Position numbers and translations under genes: made by a program. A DNA stretch of 64,000 bases. Source: Adineta steineri. Lineage: Eukaryota; Rotifera; Eurotatoria; Adinetida; Adinetidae. This document shows positions 1-13,191 of this stretch, in pieces (the stretch's first letter is position 1; each line of letters begins with the position of its first letter). The stretch is from the NCBI GenBank assembly GCA_905250115.1, contig CAJNOI010000158.1, positions 9,647 through 73,646 of the forward strand, given 5' to 3'. The notes beneath the pieces were generated by a model. The model was not told the DNA's origin. It saw only the letters and a program-made list of their open reading frames with translations, and searched no databases.

Positions 1-543
1 TTTTTCTTATTTCATCTTTTCAATTTGTTTTCTCTTTTTTCTTGTCAAAAACAAATGCAATAAAGACAAATAAACAAACACACACTCATATATATATATA
101 TATGCATATACTGTTCAAAACAAACAAAAAAACAAACTTTTCTTTCTGATGATAATGCAAATCATAATAAAGTTACGAACGGTAACAATAGAACACACGC
201 ACACACCACAGCAAGAATAAACCAAAAAAAGAAAGAAAAAAGAAAAAAAAAGGAAAAGTGTCTGCTCGACTTGCTGACACGATCTGGTAGATATTTAAAC
301 AAATAACAAAACAAAAAATTTTCAAGCCCATATTAATAGGTACAATGATGATAAACAAAAGTCAAAACAAAAAAAAAGAAAAGAAAAGGAAAAGAAGAAG
401 ATACAAAGGATGATGTTACTGTTCAGTATAGAATGACAAGAACAAGAACAACATCAATAACAACAGAAAAAGAAAATACCTGAGTGATAGTTTTTTTTTT
501 TCGAGACAGATACAAACAAAAATAAATGGCACACTTCATCCAC
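1..543. other. 3' flank of the SKI-like gene, no gene seen
   Basis: AT-rich and low-complexity sequence (poly-A/T tracts, TA repeats near 90-102). The SKI-like reading frame stops at 546-544 on the minus strand, so part of this interval is probably its 3' UTR. I see no credible coding exon; the small minus-strand frame at 173-358 is a poly-F/poly-L artefact of an A-rich tract. Confidence 0.6.
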
Positions 544-3500
544 TTAGTGGTGATCATCGATTGTAAGTTTAACACCATCAACATCAATATCTTCCTCTTC
601 TTCTTCTTCTGCTTCTCCTTCCTCTTTTTCTTCTTCTTCTTCTTCGTCTTCTATTTCTGTTGTTGTTGTTGTTGATGATGGTTCTGAATTATTATTATTA
701 TTATTATTATTTGTTTCATCAAGTAATTCTTCTTCTTCTTCTTCATCATCATCATCGTCATCATCATTTTGTTCTTGTTTTATTTCAAGTTCATTAATAA
801 TATTTTCATCTTGTTCATCTTCGTCATATTTTTCAGCTTGAGCTTTTTGATTTAATGTATCAACAATATCATCTAAACAAGCTTTTTTATGTGGACTGGA
901 TTTTTTAATAACTAATGTATCTGTTTCGGATGTTGATATTTGTTGTTCAGCTGCTAATAAACGACGTTTACGATCAAAATATTTAGGTTGTTCATTTGTT
1001 GTTTCATGTGCAACTAATGATGATGATACACTTTGTGATGAAACATTTGAATCGAGATCATCAGAATCTCCAGCAATACTATCATGTTGTGGATTATTCT
1101 CATTTGATGAAAATTTACTTCCATTACTAATTGTACTTGAATTTGATGATATTTGATTATTTTCGATTTTAGATAAACGTTCACGAAGTAATTCATTTTC
1201 ACGCTTTAAAACGAAAAGATAATAAATAATTCTATTTTATGTATAAAACTATAATATTTACTCTTAATAAAACAATTTCATTTTGTTGATGTGTATCACC
1301 AACAGTCGAATTTGTCCTTGATGATTGCGTATAAGTATGTAATTGTAATTGAGATATATATGTTATTAATTGTTGACGAGAACGTGGAGATGATACAGTA
1401 GATTCAACGATTTGTCGAATACCATCTGGTGTAAAATCTATATTAAAAGAAAAGAAAAACAATATTTATTGATATGAAAAAAATGATAAAAGGTCATCGT
1501 GTTTTTTGATTCTTGAGAAAAAATGAGAAATGTTTTTTTTCAATTATATGTAAAGTATGATTAACATTTTGCACCGGAAATAGACAAACATTCTCAAGAT
1601 AAAATGTTTTCCTACCATTAAAATTTGTAATGGACGGAGCTGGTCGTTCATTTGGTACTGGTGAATTTGATTGAACAACTCGTAATGGTGAAGGTCGTGG
1701 ACAACTATGAATCAAAATATATATTGAAATAAAATTAGAATAAGACAAAAAAAACCAACCTGTTCGATGCTGTTGCTGTTGTTGTTGTTTCTATGGGTAA
1801 TGCTAATGGTAATGGAGGAGCAATCAATGATGGTCGTGGCAAACATGCACCAAATGAATATTCTCCATGATTATCTTTTTTCATAGATACATAATTTGAC
1901 TGATTATATGGATAGGGCCAAGCATCAGTTGATGATGATGGAGCTAATTTTAAACGTTTTTCTGTTGATACTAAGCAATCCTATCAAAACAAATAAAATT
2001 GTTATTTAAAAAAAAATAAGTTTTAATTTGTACCTGTTGTTGTGTTAAACGTTTCTTTTGATTAATAGTACTATGACTATGGAGAAATTTTTCTTTAAAT
2101 AATTCCATTTCTTCACGTGCTTTCATATCTTCTGTTGAACGTATTTTTAAATACGAACGCCAATTATCGGAATTAAATCCCCAATGACAAATACGATTTT
2201 CTTCTGATTTATGTCCATGTGAAACAAATGTTTTTGGAGAAAATAAAGCTTGACATGTATCACATTGTATACATTCAGCTTGTGCAGCAATATATAATGT
2301 AGGATATAATGTACCGGAACATTTACCAAAACATTTATGTTGAACTTTTATTGAATATAAACGTTCATATGGATTTGTTGTAGCTGAATTAATTGTATGT
2401 AATTGTCCTTTATAATGAAGTTGTAATAAATTTGCACAAAGACGTTCAGCATCTGTTTGTGTTATTAAACCACATGATGGAGCATTCATTGGTAGAACTT
2501 GAGTCTTTTTAAGAGTATCAAGTTGTTCATTTGTACAACGTGAACAATAAATATGTAAACGTTCACATGCGGCATTGATTTCTTGTAATGAAAAATCTTT
2601 TAAAACAGTATTTAATATTTCAGGTAAACATAAACGTTTTTCACCGCCCACAACAAAACATGTAATGCGTTCACCTAAACATAAATAAGAAAAAATTAAT
2701 TATATAGAAGATAAAAAGATTATTATTAAATATCAATAGAAAATTTCTATTTACTTACTTGATCCATTAGTTTGTCTTTTCATTTTTATAGATACTTTTC
2801 AACAAATGATCAAATTAACGGAAAGCGTTTGCGCGCTTGATACGCTTGATTACTTTTTGGACGTTTTTATTTCTACTTGTCTAATAAATTACATATGACT
2901 TCAGCTACTGATGTTATACAACGCGATGCCGGAGTCACAGTCTATTTTCTATCTATTCTTACTTATTATAGACATAGAGAATAAAAAATATGTAGGACAA
3001 GTGCATTTTTTCAATAATATAATTTTTTTTCATATGACTTGTTCCATTATATTTACAAAAGAGAATGAAGAAAATATTTTTTTTCTTTTCTTGAAATGAT
3101 TGTGAAATAACACTATAAAAAATTGCAATCTTTTTTTTCTTTTCTCAATTTAATATTCTTAATAAGTTTATTTTTTATGTTTCAGTTCTTCTTGTATTTT
3201 CATAATTAATAAAATATGAAGATAACATAAAAATGACGTTAGAATCTTGAGATTCATGATACACAAAAAATAAATCGATCACCTCTATCAATGTCAGGTA
3301 CGATGAAATGAGTAAACATCATTTTTTTTTCTTTTTCTGTGCAATCATAGATTAATAAAAAATATATATATATACGTATAGACAAGTGAGTCCGTCTATA
3401 TTATTTTGTTATGCATACCATTATATATTCAAAAACAACGAAAAAAACAGAACATAGATGAGACGCACATGCGTACGTTTTCTTTTTCTTCGTCTGATAT

Positions 3501-4614
3501 GAATAAAATTCAGTACTTATTCTCATAAATAACCACATAATACTATTCAGCTAATGGCTCTTCTGATATATTATTTTTATCTATTCAATTTAATAAAAAT
3601 AGAAAAAAAAAATAAAAATCTCAATTATGAAGGATAATTAAAGATTTAATTAGAAAATTTTCAATAACATCATACGTCATCAACAATAGGTGTCTACATT
3701 TAAATAGTAAAGTATATTCTTAATATGAATAGCAGCTGTTACTCGGTTCTTCTCTCTTTAGTAATATGAGATACATATCAATCAACCGATTGAAATAAAA
3801 TATTCTAGACTGTACTTCTATTCGAATAGCTGATAGTATTATCATTTACTTAGCTAGATGAATGCATGATTGTTACCCTTATTTGTCCTTCTTCTTTATT
3901 TAATCTTCGATCTTGTCGTTTACAATCAATATTTACAAATAATTGTTATTCGGAAAGGAGTATTGAACGAAATGAAATAAAAGACAATCCCTTTTCTTCT
4001 TCTTCTTTTCTATATGCTTAAAAATGTCGAGAAAAAGAAAAATTAGTTTTACTTTTTTTATTTCTCTATCAAGGTAAAATAAATAAACGCGTACCTGATG
4101 ATAATGTTGTTTCACATTTCGAACCTGCTGTTGCAGAAGAAGTTGATGATGACGATGATGATGATGATGATGTATCAGGTTGAAGACATGGTGGACCTTG
4201 TATGATAGAACCAAGTGGTGGTTGAAGCCATTGATCAAAAGCAAGAGCGTCTTTCACTTGTTGTTGTTGAATTATTGGTTTTTTAATTTGAGTATTATTT
4301 GGTGATATTATTTGTTGTTGATCAAGTTTTCCATTTGTTGTTGTTGTTGTTATGGATGATAATTTCGTATTTGATGTTGAATTTTCTGTATTTAATTTTG
4401 ATAAACCATTACTTAGATGATGTCGTGGTGATAAGGTAGCTACTGTATTAGGCGGTGGATGATTAAAATAAAATGCATGTTGAAGAAATTCTTTTGCACT
4501 TGGTTGTTGATTAAAATGATGATGATGACGTGCAAGAAGTTTAAGTAATTGTGGATCAAATGATGAGATTGGAGGTGCTATAGAACTTGATGGAGTCGAC
4601 GTTGTCGTCGTCAT
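544..4614 (-). CDS. SKI: SKI/SnoN family transcriptional co-repressor
   Basis: Six coding exons on the minus strand: 4614-4095, 2674-2034, 1980-1760, 1704-1616, 1437-1262 and 1203-544, which join in phase to 768 aa plus TAA (human SKI is 728 aa). SKI/SnoN proteins bind SMADs and recruit HDAC co-repressors in the nucleus to restrain TGF-beta/BMP signalling. Exon 2 carries the Dachshund-homology domain (about residues 175-270; CFVVGGEKRLCLP, then HIYCSRC and APSCGLITQTDAERLC) and the SAND-like SMAD4-binding domain (about 280-345) with the zinc ligands of CFGKC, CIQCDTC and CHWGF (336-340). The N-terminal 173 residues are Q/S/H-rich; the split-codon join CETTLSSG-ERITCFVVGG reproduces the human arrangement. 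A short leucine-rich coiled coil lies near 540-570, followed by a strongly acidic Asp/Glu tail (about 690-765). Start chosen at MTTTTSTP because upstream sequence is repeat-like. Orthology to SKI versus SKIL is not resolved. Confidence 0.93.
2759..2783 (-). other. Possible alternative first coding exon of SKI
   Basis: Inside the 1420-nt first intron, an ATG (2783-2781) opens MKRQTNGS and runs 25 nt into a perfect GTAAGT donor at 2758. It leaves one base of a split codon, exactly the phase needed to join the exon starting at 2674, giving MKRQTNGSS-ERITCFVVGG. An in-frame TGA lies 18-16 nt upstream of the ATG. This would be an isoform without the Q/S-rich N-terminus. The phase match alone has a one in three chance probability. 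Confidence 0.4.
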
Positions 4615-5200
4615 TCGTTTATAAAACTTGTGATTGAGAAGAGATGGTCTACAACAAAACGAATAAGATGAAGAGGGAAAGAAAAAACTCGAAGAAATAA
4701 AGACTATGAGCAAATATGTCTCTTTCGAAGCGACGACGACGACTGCCCCCTGAGTTGTATAAGAGCAAGAGAGAGAGAGAGAGAGAGAGAGAAATGGAGA
4801 GCGACGGTCCGGGCAATACACGTAATCCTCTATTCTCTCTCTCTCATTTTCTCTTTTTCTTTTCTCTTCTTTTTCTCCGTCGGTCGGTCGCTTTCGGATG
4901 GTTGAACTTATGTATGTGCGTGTATGTTCAATAAGAGAGGCGACGACTGGCGAAGCGAAGAAAGGGCCAAATACAATACTACTAACATTCGCCAACACAG
5001 AAAAATAGACGAAGAGAGGAAGAAGCAACGAGCGCGAGAGGTGAAGGTTGAATTGAGTGAGAGAGAGCGGGCATATATAGTAGCGAAAGAGGGTGGTCGT
5101 TTCATAACAACACATACATATATATATATATATGCAACAAACCGGACACACAATGATAGAAACATACTAGGCCAAACTACGTAATTCTCTACATAAACGT
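4615..5200 (-). promoter_or_regulatory. Probable 5' UTR/promoter of SKI with GA repeat
   Basis: Upstream of the SKI start, with a GA/CT microsatellite at about 4767-4792, purine-rich sequence on both sides and a TA-repeat at about 5117-5132. The long minus-strand frame that continues through this stretch is composed of translated repeats (Arg-Glu, Ser-Leu) and is not believable protein. No transcription start is visible. Confidence 0.4.
4767..4792. repeat. GA microsatellite
   Basis: About twelve GA units in the likely 5' UTR of the SKI gene; translated repeats here cause spurious open frames on both strands. Confidence 0.95.
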
Positions 5201-7955
5201 ATAGAGATATAGGCAATGAAAAAATGTAGGCGTACAGTCAATCGAATAATATTGTTGATCTTGCCATCGATACAATATAAGAAATAAAAACAAGAAAACA
5301 ATATTTATTAACGTTAGAGAAAAGGAAAAAATATCGAGGTCTTATTACATAAGATAAGTACAGAATTCGTTCTACTGAGAAAATATGTGTTTTATATACT
5401 AGACAGTCATATTCAGACTAATGACGAGACGTCAGTGTCTGAGGATAGTCTAATAATGATATGTTTTCTCTCATTTTTTTTCTAACAACAGAACTGAAAA
5501 GAACGTACTAGACGTTTTATTCTGTCACGCAAAACTAAAAGCATAAGACAAGAAGAAGAAGAAAAAAGAAACCAAAGATTGACTATTAAGTTAAAGAAAA
5601 GGAGTAGACGAGAGCAGAAAAGAAAAAAAGTATAACAAAAACGCAAAACACTAACACACAGAGAGCAAATGAAAAACGAGAAGCAAGAAAAAAAAGTGGT
5701 GTGTTATTGACTGTCGCGATGCCTATTTTTGTAGTTTTATATACACAGACATCAAGAAAAACATGCATCAAGAGAAAAAAATATATAACCTGTCTCGTGC
5801 TTTTTTTCTTCTTTTATATTACAGCAATGATACGTTTTACTTACAGTTCTAAAAAAAAGGAGAAATAGAAGAAAAAAAATAAGAAGATTAAATGCACTTT
5901 ACGATGTCTGTTTCTTTTTTTTTGCATATGTTATGATAATGTCTATCGTCTAGTCAACGAAAACGTCATTATCGGGCGCGTTATTGTTTTTCTGTTGTGC
6001 TGTGTTAGTTATATTATCTTTTACGCGTGCATTTACTTCGTAATGTATACAAAAATATCTGATAGATGACGATATCATCGAATGACGACGATGAATCATA
6101 TTCTTTCTCTATATCTAAAAACAAAAAAATCTGTTTTAAAAATTCGAAAAATAAAAACAAGAAAGTTTGTTTTATTTTACTTTGTTTAAATTCAAAGATG
6201 AATGAAGTATTTCTCTCATTTTTGTTTTCTACTCATTTTCAATTGGTTTGAAAGAAAAATCCAATGAAAAAATAATTTTTATCTTATATTCTAAAACAAA
6301 TAGTACGTGTCTGTTTAATACATATGTTATATCAAAGTAGACTTTGATTTTATTATATAGGTCGTCGAGTGGAATATTTACTGATATAACATATAAAGAC
6401 GATCATGCAAGAATAAAATTTACAAAAGAAAAAAACAAGATTTCTTTTTTTATTCTAGAATTAATGATAAGCGTGTTTTGAAGTTTCAATGACGTCAATA
6501 GAAATAAAATATATTAAAAAAAGAAGGATAAACATCAAGGACAAAACGATCATATATCAGTATAACTACCTGTCAAAGTCTAAAAAACAAAGTCAAGTGC
6601 GTCATCATTTCAGTGTGAGAAAGAGAAAAACAAAATATATGTTGCCTAGAGACAAAATTACCAGGTCTTCTTGTCTATACTTATTTTATTCTCACGGAGA
6701 CGATGTATATGTTTGCGCTTCTTCGACGGCGTCACGCCTTAACTTGTTTTTCTTTTTTGTTTTTATGTAAAATATTCATTAATCGAAGAAAATGTAAATC
6801 ATATTAATTATCTTTAAAAACTACTTAATGAAAATAATAAGAAGAAGAATTTAAAATTTTCTTAGGTTGTATAGTAATAAAATCTTTTATCAATAGTGCG
6901 TTGTTTTTTTGGAGAGTTGAGGGAATCAATAAAAAATATTTTTGAAAGAAAACGTCAATATTCTATCTTGAATATCTTATGTTTTTTTCCATATAACTTC
7001 GCATGATAATCAAAGAGAATAAGTAATTAAAAACATAAAAAGATAAATTTAACTGGAAAAAAAAATGTTTAATTATTAGAAAAACTCGACATTTTTGAAC
7101 ACATTAGTGTGTTCATTGAAAATGAATGACAGTTTTATTATACTTCATGTAAATGACGTCTGACAAGCTCAATCTTGTCAAACTTATACTACTAAATAAT
7201 AGACATCGGACTATTATATTCACATCATAGAATAAAATTTTTTTATTATTTAATATAACTATTCTCATGATCGAAAAAGACTGTAACTAATGTTTTTATT
7301 TTTAAATAATTAGTCTGATTTGGTCTATTGCTTAATATTATATAATAATATCAAATTTTTATTGATAAAATCTCATAAATGATTATAAAATATTTACTGT
7401 AATATAATTTTTCTTTATTTAATATATTACTAATGTTTCTTGTGACATTTTTATTAAAATATTTTTTTGTAAATATTTATACCGAGGACAAAAATTAAAT
7501 CATGATATATCAGGGACAAAGGTGAATAATAATGTTTAACTATCATATTTTTAATTTACTTAACAGAAAATAGAAACGAGAGTTTCATTTTTCGGTCAAT
7601 ATTATTTACCTTAAAATCAATATTATGAACTTAGTGCAAAATAAAGTACATTATGTTACAAAAAGCTATTAATAAAGCACCTGTCAGGCTATCACAGGAA
7701 GTTTTATTATTTTCCAGGCTAAATGATCAAAATACATGTAATAAATAGTCTAATTGTATTCATTATGAACACTATGTTAGTTAAGAAATTAATTTTGGCT
7801 ACTTTAAATAGAAAATGTTTCTAAAGCAGAAATCTTTTCGTGAAATTATTTATTAAAAAAACACATTCGCAAGTATCGTAAATAAAACAGAAAATTTTCA
7901 ATAGTTATTTTTGGTATTCGAATCGAATTTTTAGAATAAAAATAACAATTTCGTA
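5201..7955. other. Intergenic, no gene seen
   Basis: AT-rich sequence with many A/T runs. All open frames are under 95 codons and lysine/phenylalanine-rich, without splice-joined continuation. A small perfect hairpin GAACACA-TTAG-TGTGTTC lies at about 7098-7115. I see no RNA gene. Confidence 0.5.
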
Positions 7956-9443
7956 TTAAAAATTTTGTCTTTTAAAATGAGAATGTTTTGTTAAAGATTT
8001 TTGTATACGTAAAGTTCGTTTTTTTCGATTCTTTAATGCATTTATATTTGAATTTGTCTTTTGTTGATTTGTAGAATTATTAATAGAGACAGGATAAAAT
8101 TCATCAAATTCATCATTATCATCATCCGATGATCTACTTGTTTTACATTGAGGAACATTTGGCATATGTATTAATGTTTTATCTTGATTAACAAAATTTG
8201 ACTGATCAGAATTATCTTTATCTAATTCAATCGAATAGAATTTTTTTTCTCTATAATTATGAAGATAATATTTACCAAATTTAATTTCGTCTGTTTTTGA
8301 TGTTTGAATTATATTTTTATTTGTTAACTCATCTAGATAAAAATAATTTTTGTTTGATTTTATTATTAAAGACTTACTTAAATTCGAGATTTTATCTTTT
8401 GGTGATTTTTCTTTTTCATTACGTTTTGATCCTGTAGGTATACTAGATATCAATGGACTTTTACCAATTCCATGTTGTTCAGGTGAATTTAAGTCATGAA
8501 TATAATCACGATCTTAATTAACATTAATAGAAAAAAAAGAGTTGATAAATTTTATTAGTATTTACCAGATGATGCCGCGACATTTAAATCATTGATTTCA
8601 CTAGGAGAAAATATTTTATTATTTTGTTGTGTTTTGAATGGTTCAGTATGATTTTGTGAATCAATTTTTTTAATATCATTTGATGAGAATGTTTTATTCC
8701 GTTGATATTCTTTCTTATTTATATTTGCGTCAGAATTTTGTTTACTTGATTTGTCGTTCAGTTTATCAAGATTTGATGTACTTGAAAGTGCTGAAGATGT
8801 TGGACTCACTGCTGATGATGATAATAAACTTTCGGAATAACTTGGACCTATTTTAAAAATTGATAATGAACATTTTTCATTAAAAATATGAACAATAATT
8901 GAACAAAAAATCTTCTTTAATTTAAAAGATACTTTCATAGAATTTAATATTTACTTTTCGTGGCAAGAGATATTGGTGGTAATGTTCTTTGTTGTTCCTT
9001 CGATATTGTATTTGACTTCATATTTTTTAACAGTATATTATTATCATCTTCGGAATTATCTGTTTCTCGGTTTTTCGAATCATTTTCTTGCTGTGAAGCA
9101 TTTTTTTTCTTCGCTACATAAACCAAAGCACCAATAATCATTGCTATGAATACAGCAAGTAATGGACCAATGATCCACCAAAGTGAATAACCGCTTTCAT
9201 TTGCAGCAAGTGGTGCAATTTGTGGTGCACTTTTAGGCATTATACGCGGTTCTAGTTTCTTAGAATCTATTGATGGAATATTAACTGGTACTGGTCGATT
9301 TTTTGGTCGATAAATGGCGTCAGGATAAACTGGAATTGGATCGTTTACAAGACCACTAATGAGAATCAATGTATTTCTTTTTTAATGATAAAATTGTTTT
9401 TATATTTATACCTATTTCGTTTTAATCGATATCTTATCGACAT
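7956..9443 (-). CDS. Single-pass membrane protein, possible ectodomain-less receptor remnant
   Basis: Four exons, 9443-9412, 9355-8955, 8847-8566 and 8512-7956, join in phase to 423 aa and TAA. The start MSIRYRLKRNS is preceded by an in-frame TAA six bases upstream. Residues 12-69 are proline-rich, residues 70-91 form one hydrophobic helix (WWIIGPLLAVFIAMIIGALV) followed by AKKK, and the remaining 330 residues are a hydrophilic Ser/Asn/Lys-rich tail with no domain I recognise. There is no signal peptide, so topology is unclear. A tryptophan-flanked helix followed by basic stop-transfer residues is common in type I receptors with Ig/FN3 ectodomains, which suggests a receptor whose extracellular exons are missing, but I find no such exons upstream to 11.3 kb. 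It may equally be a lineage-specific tail-type membrane protein. Function unknown. Confidence 0.6.
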
Positions 9444-11328
9444 AAATTAAACATTCAACATACATTGATCATCAAAAGATATTCAAAATAGATTAAGGTA
9501 ATGTATTAATATATGAAATAAATAATAAGTTAAATGAAATCAATATTAAATTATATAGAATTATATAATAAACATGAATATATTTCAATAGACTTATTTT
9601 TAACAAATTATTATGAAAGAAAAAATATTCGATTATTTATATAAGAGCTAAAAAACGAATTATATATATTCAAGGCGCAACTAATTTATATCGAATTAAC
9701 TTAAATCGAAAGAAGATATTTATATTTATTTAAAATTAGTTAAATACAATAAGAATTAGTATAGATTGGAGAGTAGAACCTTTTCCAGATTATTTCTGGT
9801 AAAATATTATATTGTCTATTGTTAAATGACACTGATTAAAAGTTTTCAAGTGTAAAGCGAAAAATCAATGACACTGCAATGTTTTTGATATCTTGTATCG
9901 AGTCTTATGTATTTTTTATATAATAAATAATTTCGATATTTTTCAATAGCATTCAACATGCGATACTTAAAACAATTCCCATGAGTTTTTCAAGAATCAT
10001 GCCAGTATACTAGATTCTTTTTCAAACTGAATCAATTTCATTTGACTAAATGCAGTCGATTAAAATTTGAAAACTGAATCATGTGCTATTAGCGATTATT
10101 TTCAATACTAATAATTACGAGCTAACAAGTTGCTGACTTTTTCTTTATATTCCATAACCGGATATAGTCTGTCATAAACAATTAGATCGAATAATCGAGA
10201 AACATTTCAATTACAAAATAATCCATCATGTTTTGTAGCTTGGGAAGGAAACAATCTTATCGAACGGTTTTATTATAACTGTTGTTTGATACGGTTGAAT
10301 CTGCTCGTTGTCAGATATAACAGATCGAATCGTTTCTGGCAGATTAATCGGATCTTAACCAATTAAATTTGATAACTAGGCATACACGAAAAATATGGTA
10401 AATAATCGAGTCGCGATACAGAGCATCTGACCAGATCTGATAATTGATTTAGTCGGATTTTTAGCCTTTTACTCGATAGATTTCGATTACCACTGATCGA
10501 TTTGAAGGCGTCTTATAATTATGAATTCTTAATAGTTAAGCATTTGATTTGTGAAGAAACAAGAGCTTAAATATTCTATATTTATCATTTCTTTCTCTTT
10601 ATATTTTATGTATTAGGCTATCTACTTCGCTACAACTAAATTCGAACAGATAAAATACATAATATCTGCACAAACATATATATAAAAGTCAAGTCGACCT
10701 CTGAAATTAAAGTAAACCAATATTATTGTTGTACATTTCTTCTCAACGATTCTGATTTTCTTTTGTATAAGAAAGCGATTTGCCTTTTATTTGATTATGA
10801 TTACTTGCATTGTATGCATCATTTTAAGCTCACTAAGCATATTTCAGTTGGCTTCTTTCCTACACTTTTTTCTTCAGATTACATTCTGAGATTTTAAAAA
10901 GCTTATTAGCAATATTATTTTAATCAAATAAAAATAAAATACCATAGTTATTTGACAAAAATATTATATTTATCTCACATATTTAAGATGATTTTATTTA
11001 TTTATTATAAGTAAATTTTTTTTTATAAACATCAAGAATAGAATGATATATGTAGTAGAAATAATTAAAAATAAACATTTATCAGTATGAAAAAATACAG
11101 AACAAATAAGAAAATCATATATCATCACAGTTCTCACACACTTTTCATTACAAACATCAGGCATATAATTAATATTTTTAGAGCAAAATACGAATAAAAG
11201 CAATTACGACTGAAGTGAACAGGAACCAGATACTTTTAGTCATAAACAGGATTTGTACATCCAAAAAATGCTCTGAACCTAAAATATACATAATAAATAA
11301 CTTCATATGCGAAATCAATAGAAGATGC
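9444..11328. other. Intergenic, no gene seen
   Basis: AT-rich, without credible exons on either strand. Scattered GATCGATT-like words occur at 10150-10500 but I could not resolve a repeat unit. Examined specifically for the missing ectodomain of the membrane protein at 7956-9443; none found. Confidence 0.5.
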
Positions 11329-13191
11329 TTACGCAGACGGTTTTTTATTCTTTTTCTTTATAGGACGATCAGGGTGGTTGTTTATGACTTCATATGTCTA
11401 ATTATGAAATAAATAATTTTAAAATTATATTTATATCGATATACTTACTGTTTTGTTACCTTGAAGACGATGCTGGTGTTTACGATCATATTCTCGAGGA
11501 TCATTACGAACAGGAATCTCATTTCTTGGATTTTGATTATCTTCGATATTTCGTAAGTTTTTGAATGAAGCTCTCTCAGGTCGTCGAGCATTAGAAAAAT
11601 CTTAAAATAAATTCAAAAGATAGACATAGTTATTACTAGACGATCTATATTTACTTTTTTGTAATATATTTTCATTTGAACGACTTCCATTTGGTATTAG
11701 TGCTGTATTTTCATAAGCATGATCATTAGGAAAAGAATTATGTGGTTGTGAAAGATATTCTTCACTTGCTGCAAGTCGTACAGGTTGTTGATCCCTGCGT
11801 GCATGATTTTTTGATCTATCACTACTACGAGATCGATTCGCTGCATGTGTTTGATCAATATCGATCTTTTCATATTGAACAGGATCTTGATTTTTTGGTG
11901 GTCGAAAATCTTGACACAATTTAATACATTTATCAAATAATATATACTTATTTATACAACATACTAGATGGTACTGGATTATTTTCATTCGGTTTTCGTT
12001 TGACTGGTAAAACAATTGATGGTGGAGATTTTTTACGCGAAAGTCTCTCAACTGTTCCTCTGTTAACTGGATTATTTTGACAATTTGCCTATAAAATATC
12101 CGAAAATAGTTAATTATATTCAAGATAATCATTGTCATATAATAAATTACTTCATGTGAATAAAGTTGGTTAGGAGGAAATAACTTTTGACAATATTCGC
12201 ATGGAAGTCGATCAATAATAGGTTCTTGACTCATAGATCTATAATTATTTGTATAGAAATTTATATTTAAAAAATTCTATTTTTATATACCGAGCATGAT
12301 TTTTGATTCGTTTCATATCTCGTTCACGACAATTTTGCTAGAATAAATAAATTAATAAGTTTCTAAAATAAATTTATTAATACAAAATCTATTTACTGTA
12401 TGATTTGACCAATTTGGTAAATCAACAGGTTCATTACAAATTTCACAAGGAATATGAACAACACCTTTTGCACCATTTTGATTTTGATTTTGTCTGGGAG
12501 GTATACGTGGTGATGGTTTATAATTACTATTTATTGGGCTTCGAAGACAATTTTCCTATAATAATATATAAATCAAATTTTTATATTACACAGAAGAAAT
12601 ACCTTATGAGCTTTATAATCATTTTGTATACATTGTTGATGACAATATTCACATGTAATTATCACTGGGGAATTTCCTTTAAATTAAAAATAATATTTTC
12701 CTAATGAAACAAAAGAAAAAGAGATACATACTTTGATTTGCTCTAGGATAATTTTCATTATCATCAGTTGGTACATCAATTCGTAAAACTGGTTTATTAG
12801 AATTTACGGGAAGACGTGGAAGTGATCGGCTTCTTCGTTGATTAGGAGGAGTTTCTACTTTATCAATAGAAGCACAATTATTTTCAAAATGATAAGCAAA
12901 ATGTGAACGTCGTATAAGTCGACGACATTTTGGACATTCATCAGTTTTATTTCCACATAAAAGTAAATGTTCACGTAAGGCAGATGATGTTGGAAGAATT
13001 ATTTGACAAAATGAACATGAAATTGATCGATTTTTACATTTAGTTTGCTGCAACAATAGAAGAAATAAATTAAAAAGAAAACCATATAAGATTGTTTATT
13101 TATAATATACTTGATGTTGTAGTAGAGTCTCTTCACTCATATATTCTTCACCACAATCACATACATACGTCGGCTCTCGATCATTTAACAT
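11329..13191 (-). CDS. Six C2HC zinc-finger protein, TRAFD1/XAF1-like
   Basis: Ten exons (13191-13111, 13047-12732, 12676-12603, 12555-12397, 12337-12291, 12238-12151, 12088-11965, 11909-11655, 11600-11449, 11397-11329) join in phase to 454 aa and TAA. Six C-x(1-2)-C-x(10-13)-H-x(3-4)-C modules are visible: CDCGEEYM..HQQTKC, CSFC..HLLLC, CPKC..HFENNC, CEYCHQQC..HKENC, CEIC..HTQNC and CEYC..HEANC. This spacing and the order CKNRSISC-to-CGNKTDECPKC resemble the TRAF-type fingers of TRAFD1 and XAF1, which modulate innate immune and apoptosis signalling in vertebrates. Fingers 1, 4, 5 and 6 are each cut by a phase-0 intron between the His and the last Cys. The C-terminal half is Arg/Ser/Pro/Asn-rich and ends in a lysine-rich IKKKNKKPSA. 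No RING, TRAF or MATH domain is seen, so a precise orthologue cannot be named. Confidence 0.8.

Noticed and set aside
4069-5151. Extension of the SKI N-terminus upstream of 4614
   Set aside because: The upstream part is translated microsatellite and pyrimidine repeats with no resemblance to SKI; the first sensible ATG is 4614.
4716-5184. Two plus-strand frames of 72 and 86 codons
   Set aside because: Composed of Arg-Glu repeats from the GA microsatellite, antisense to the SKI 5' region.
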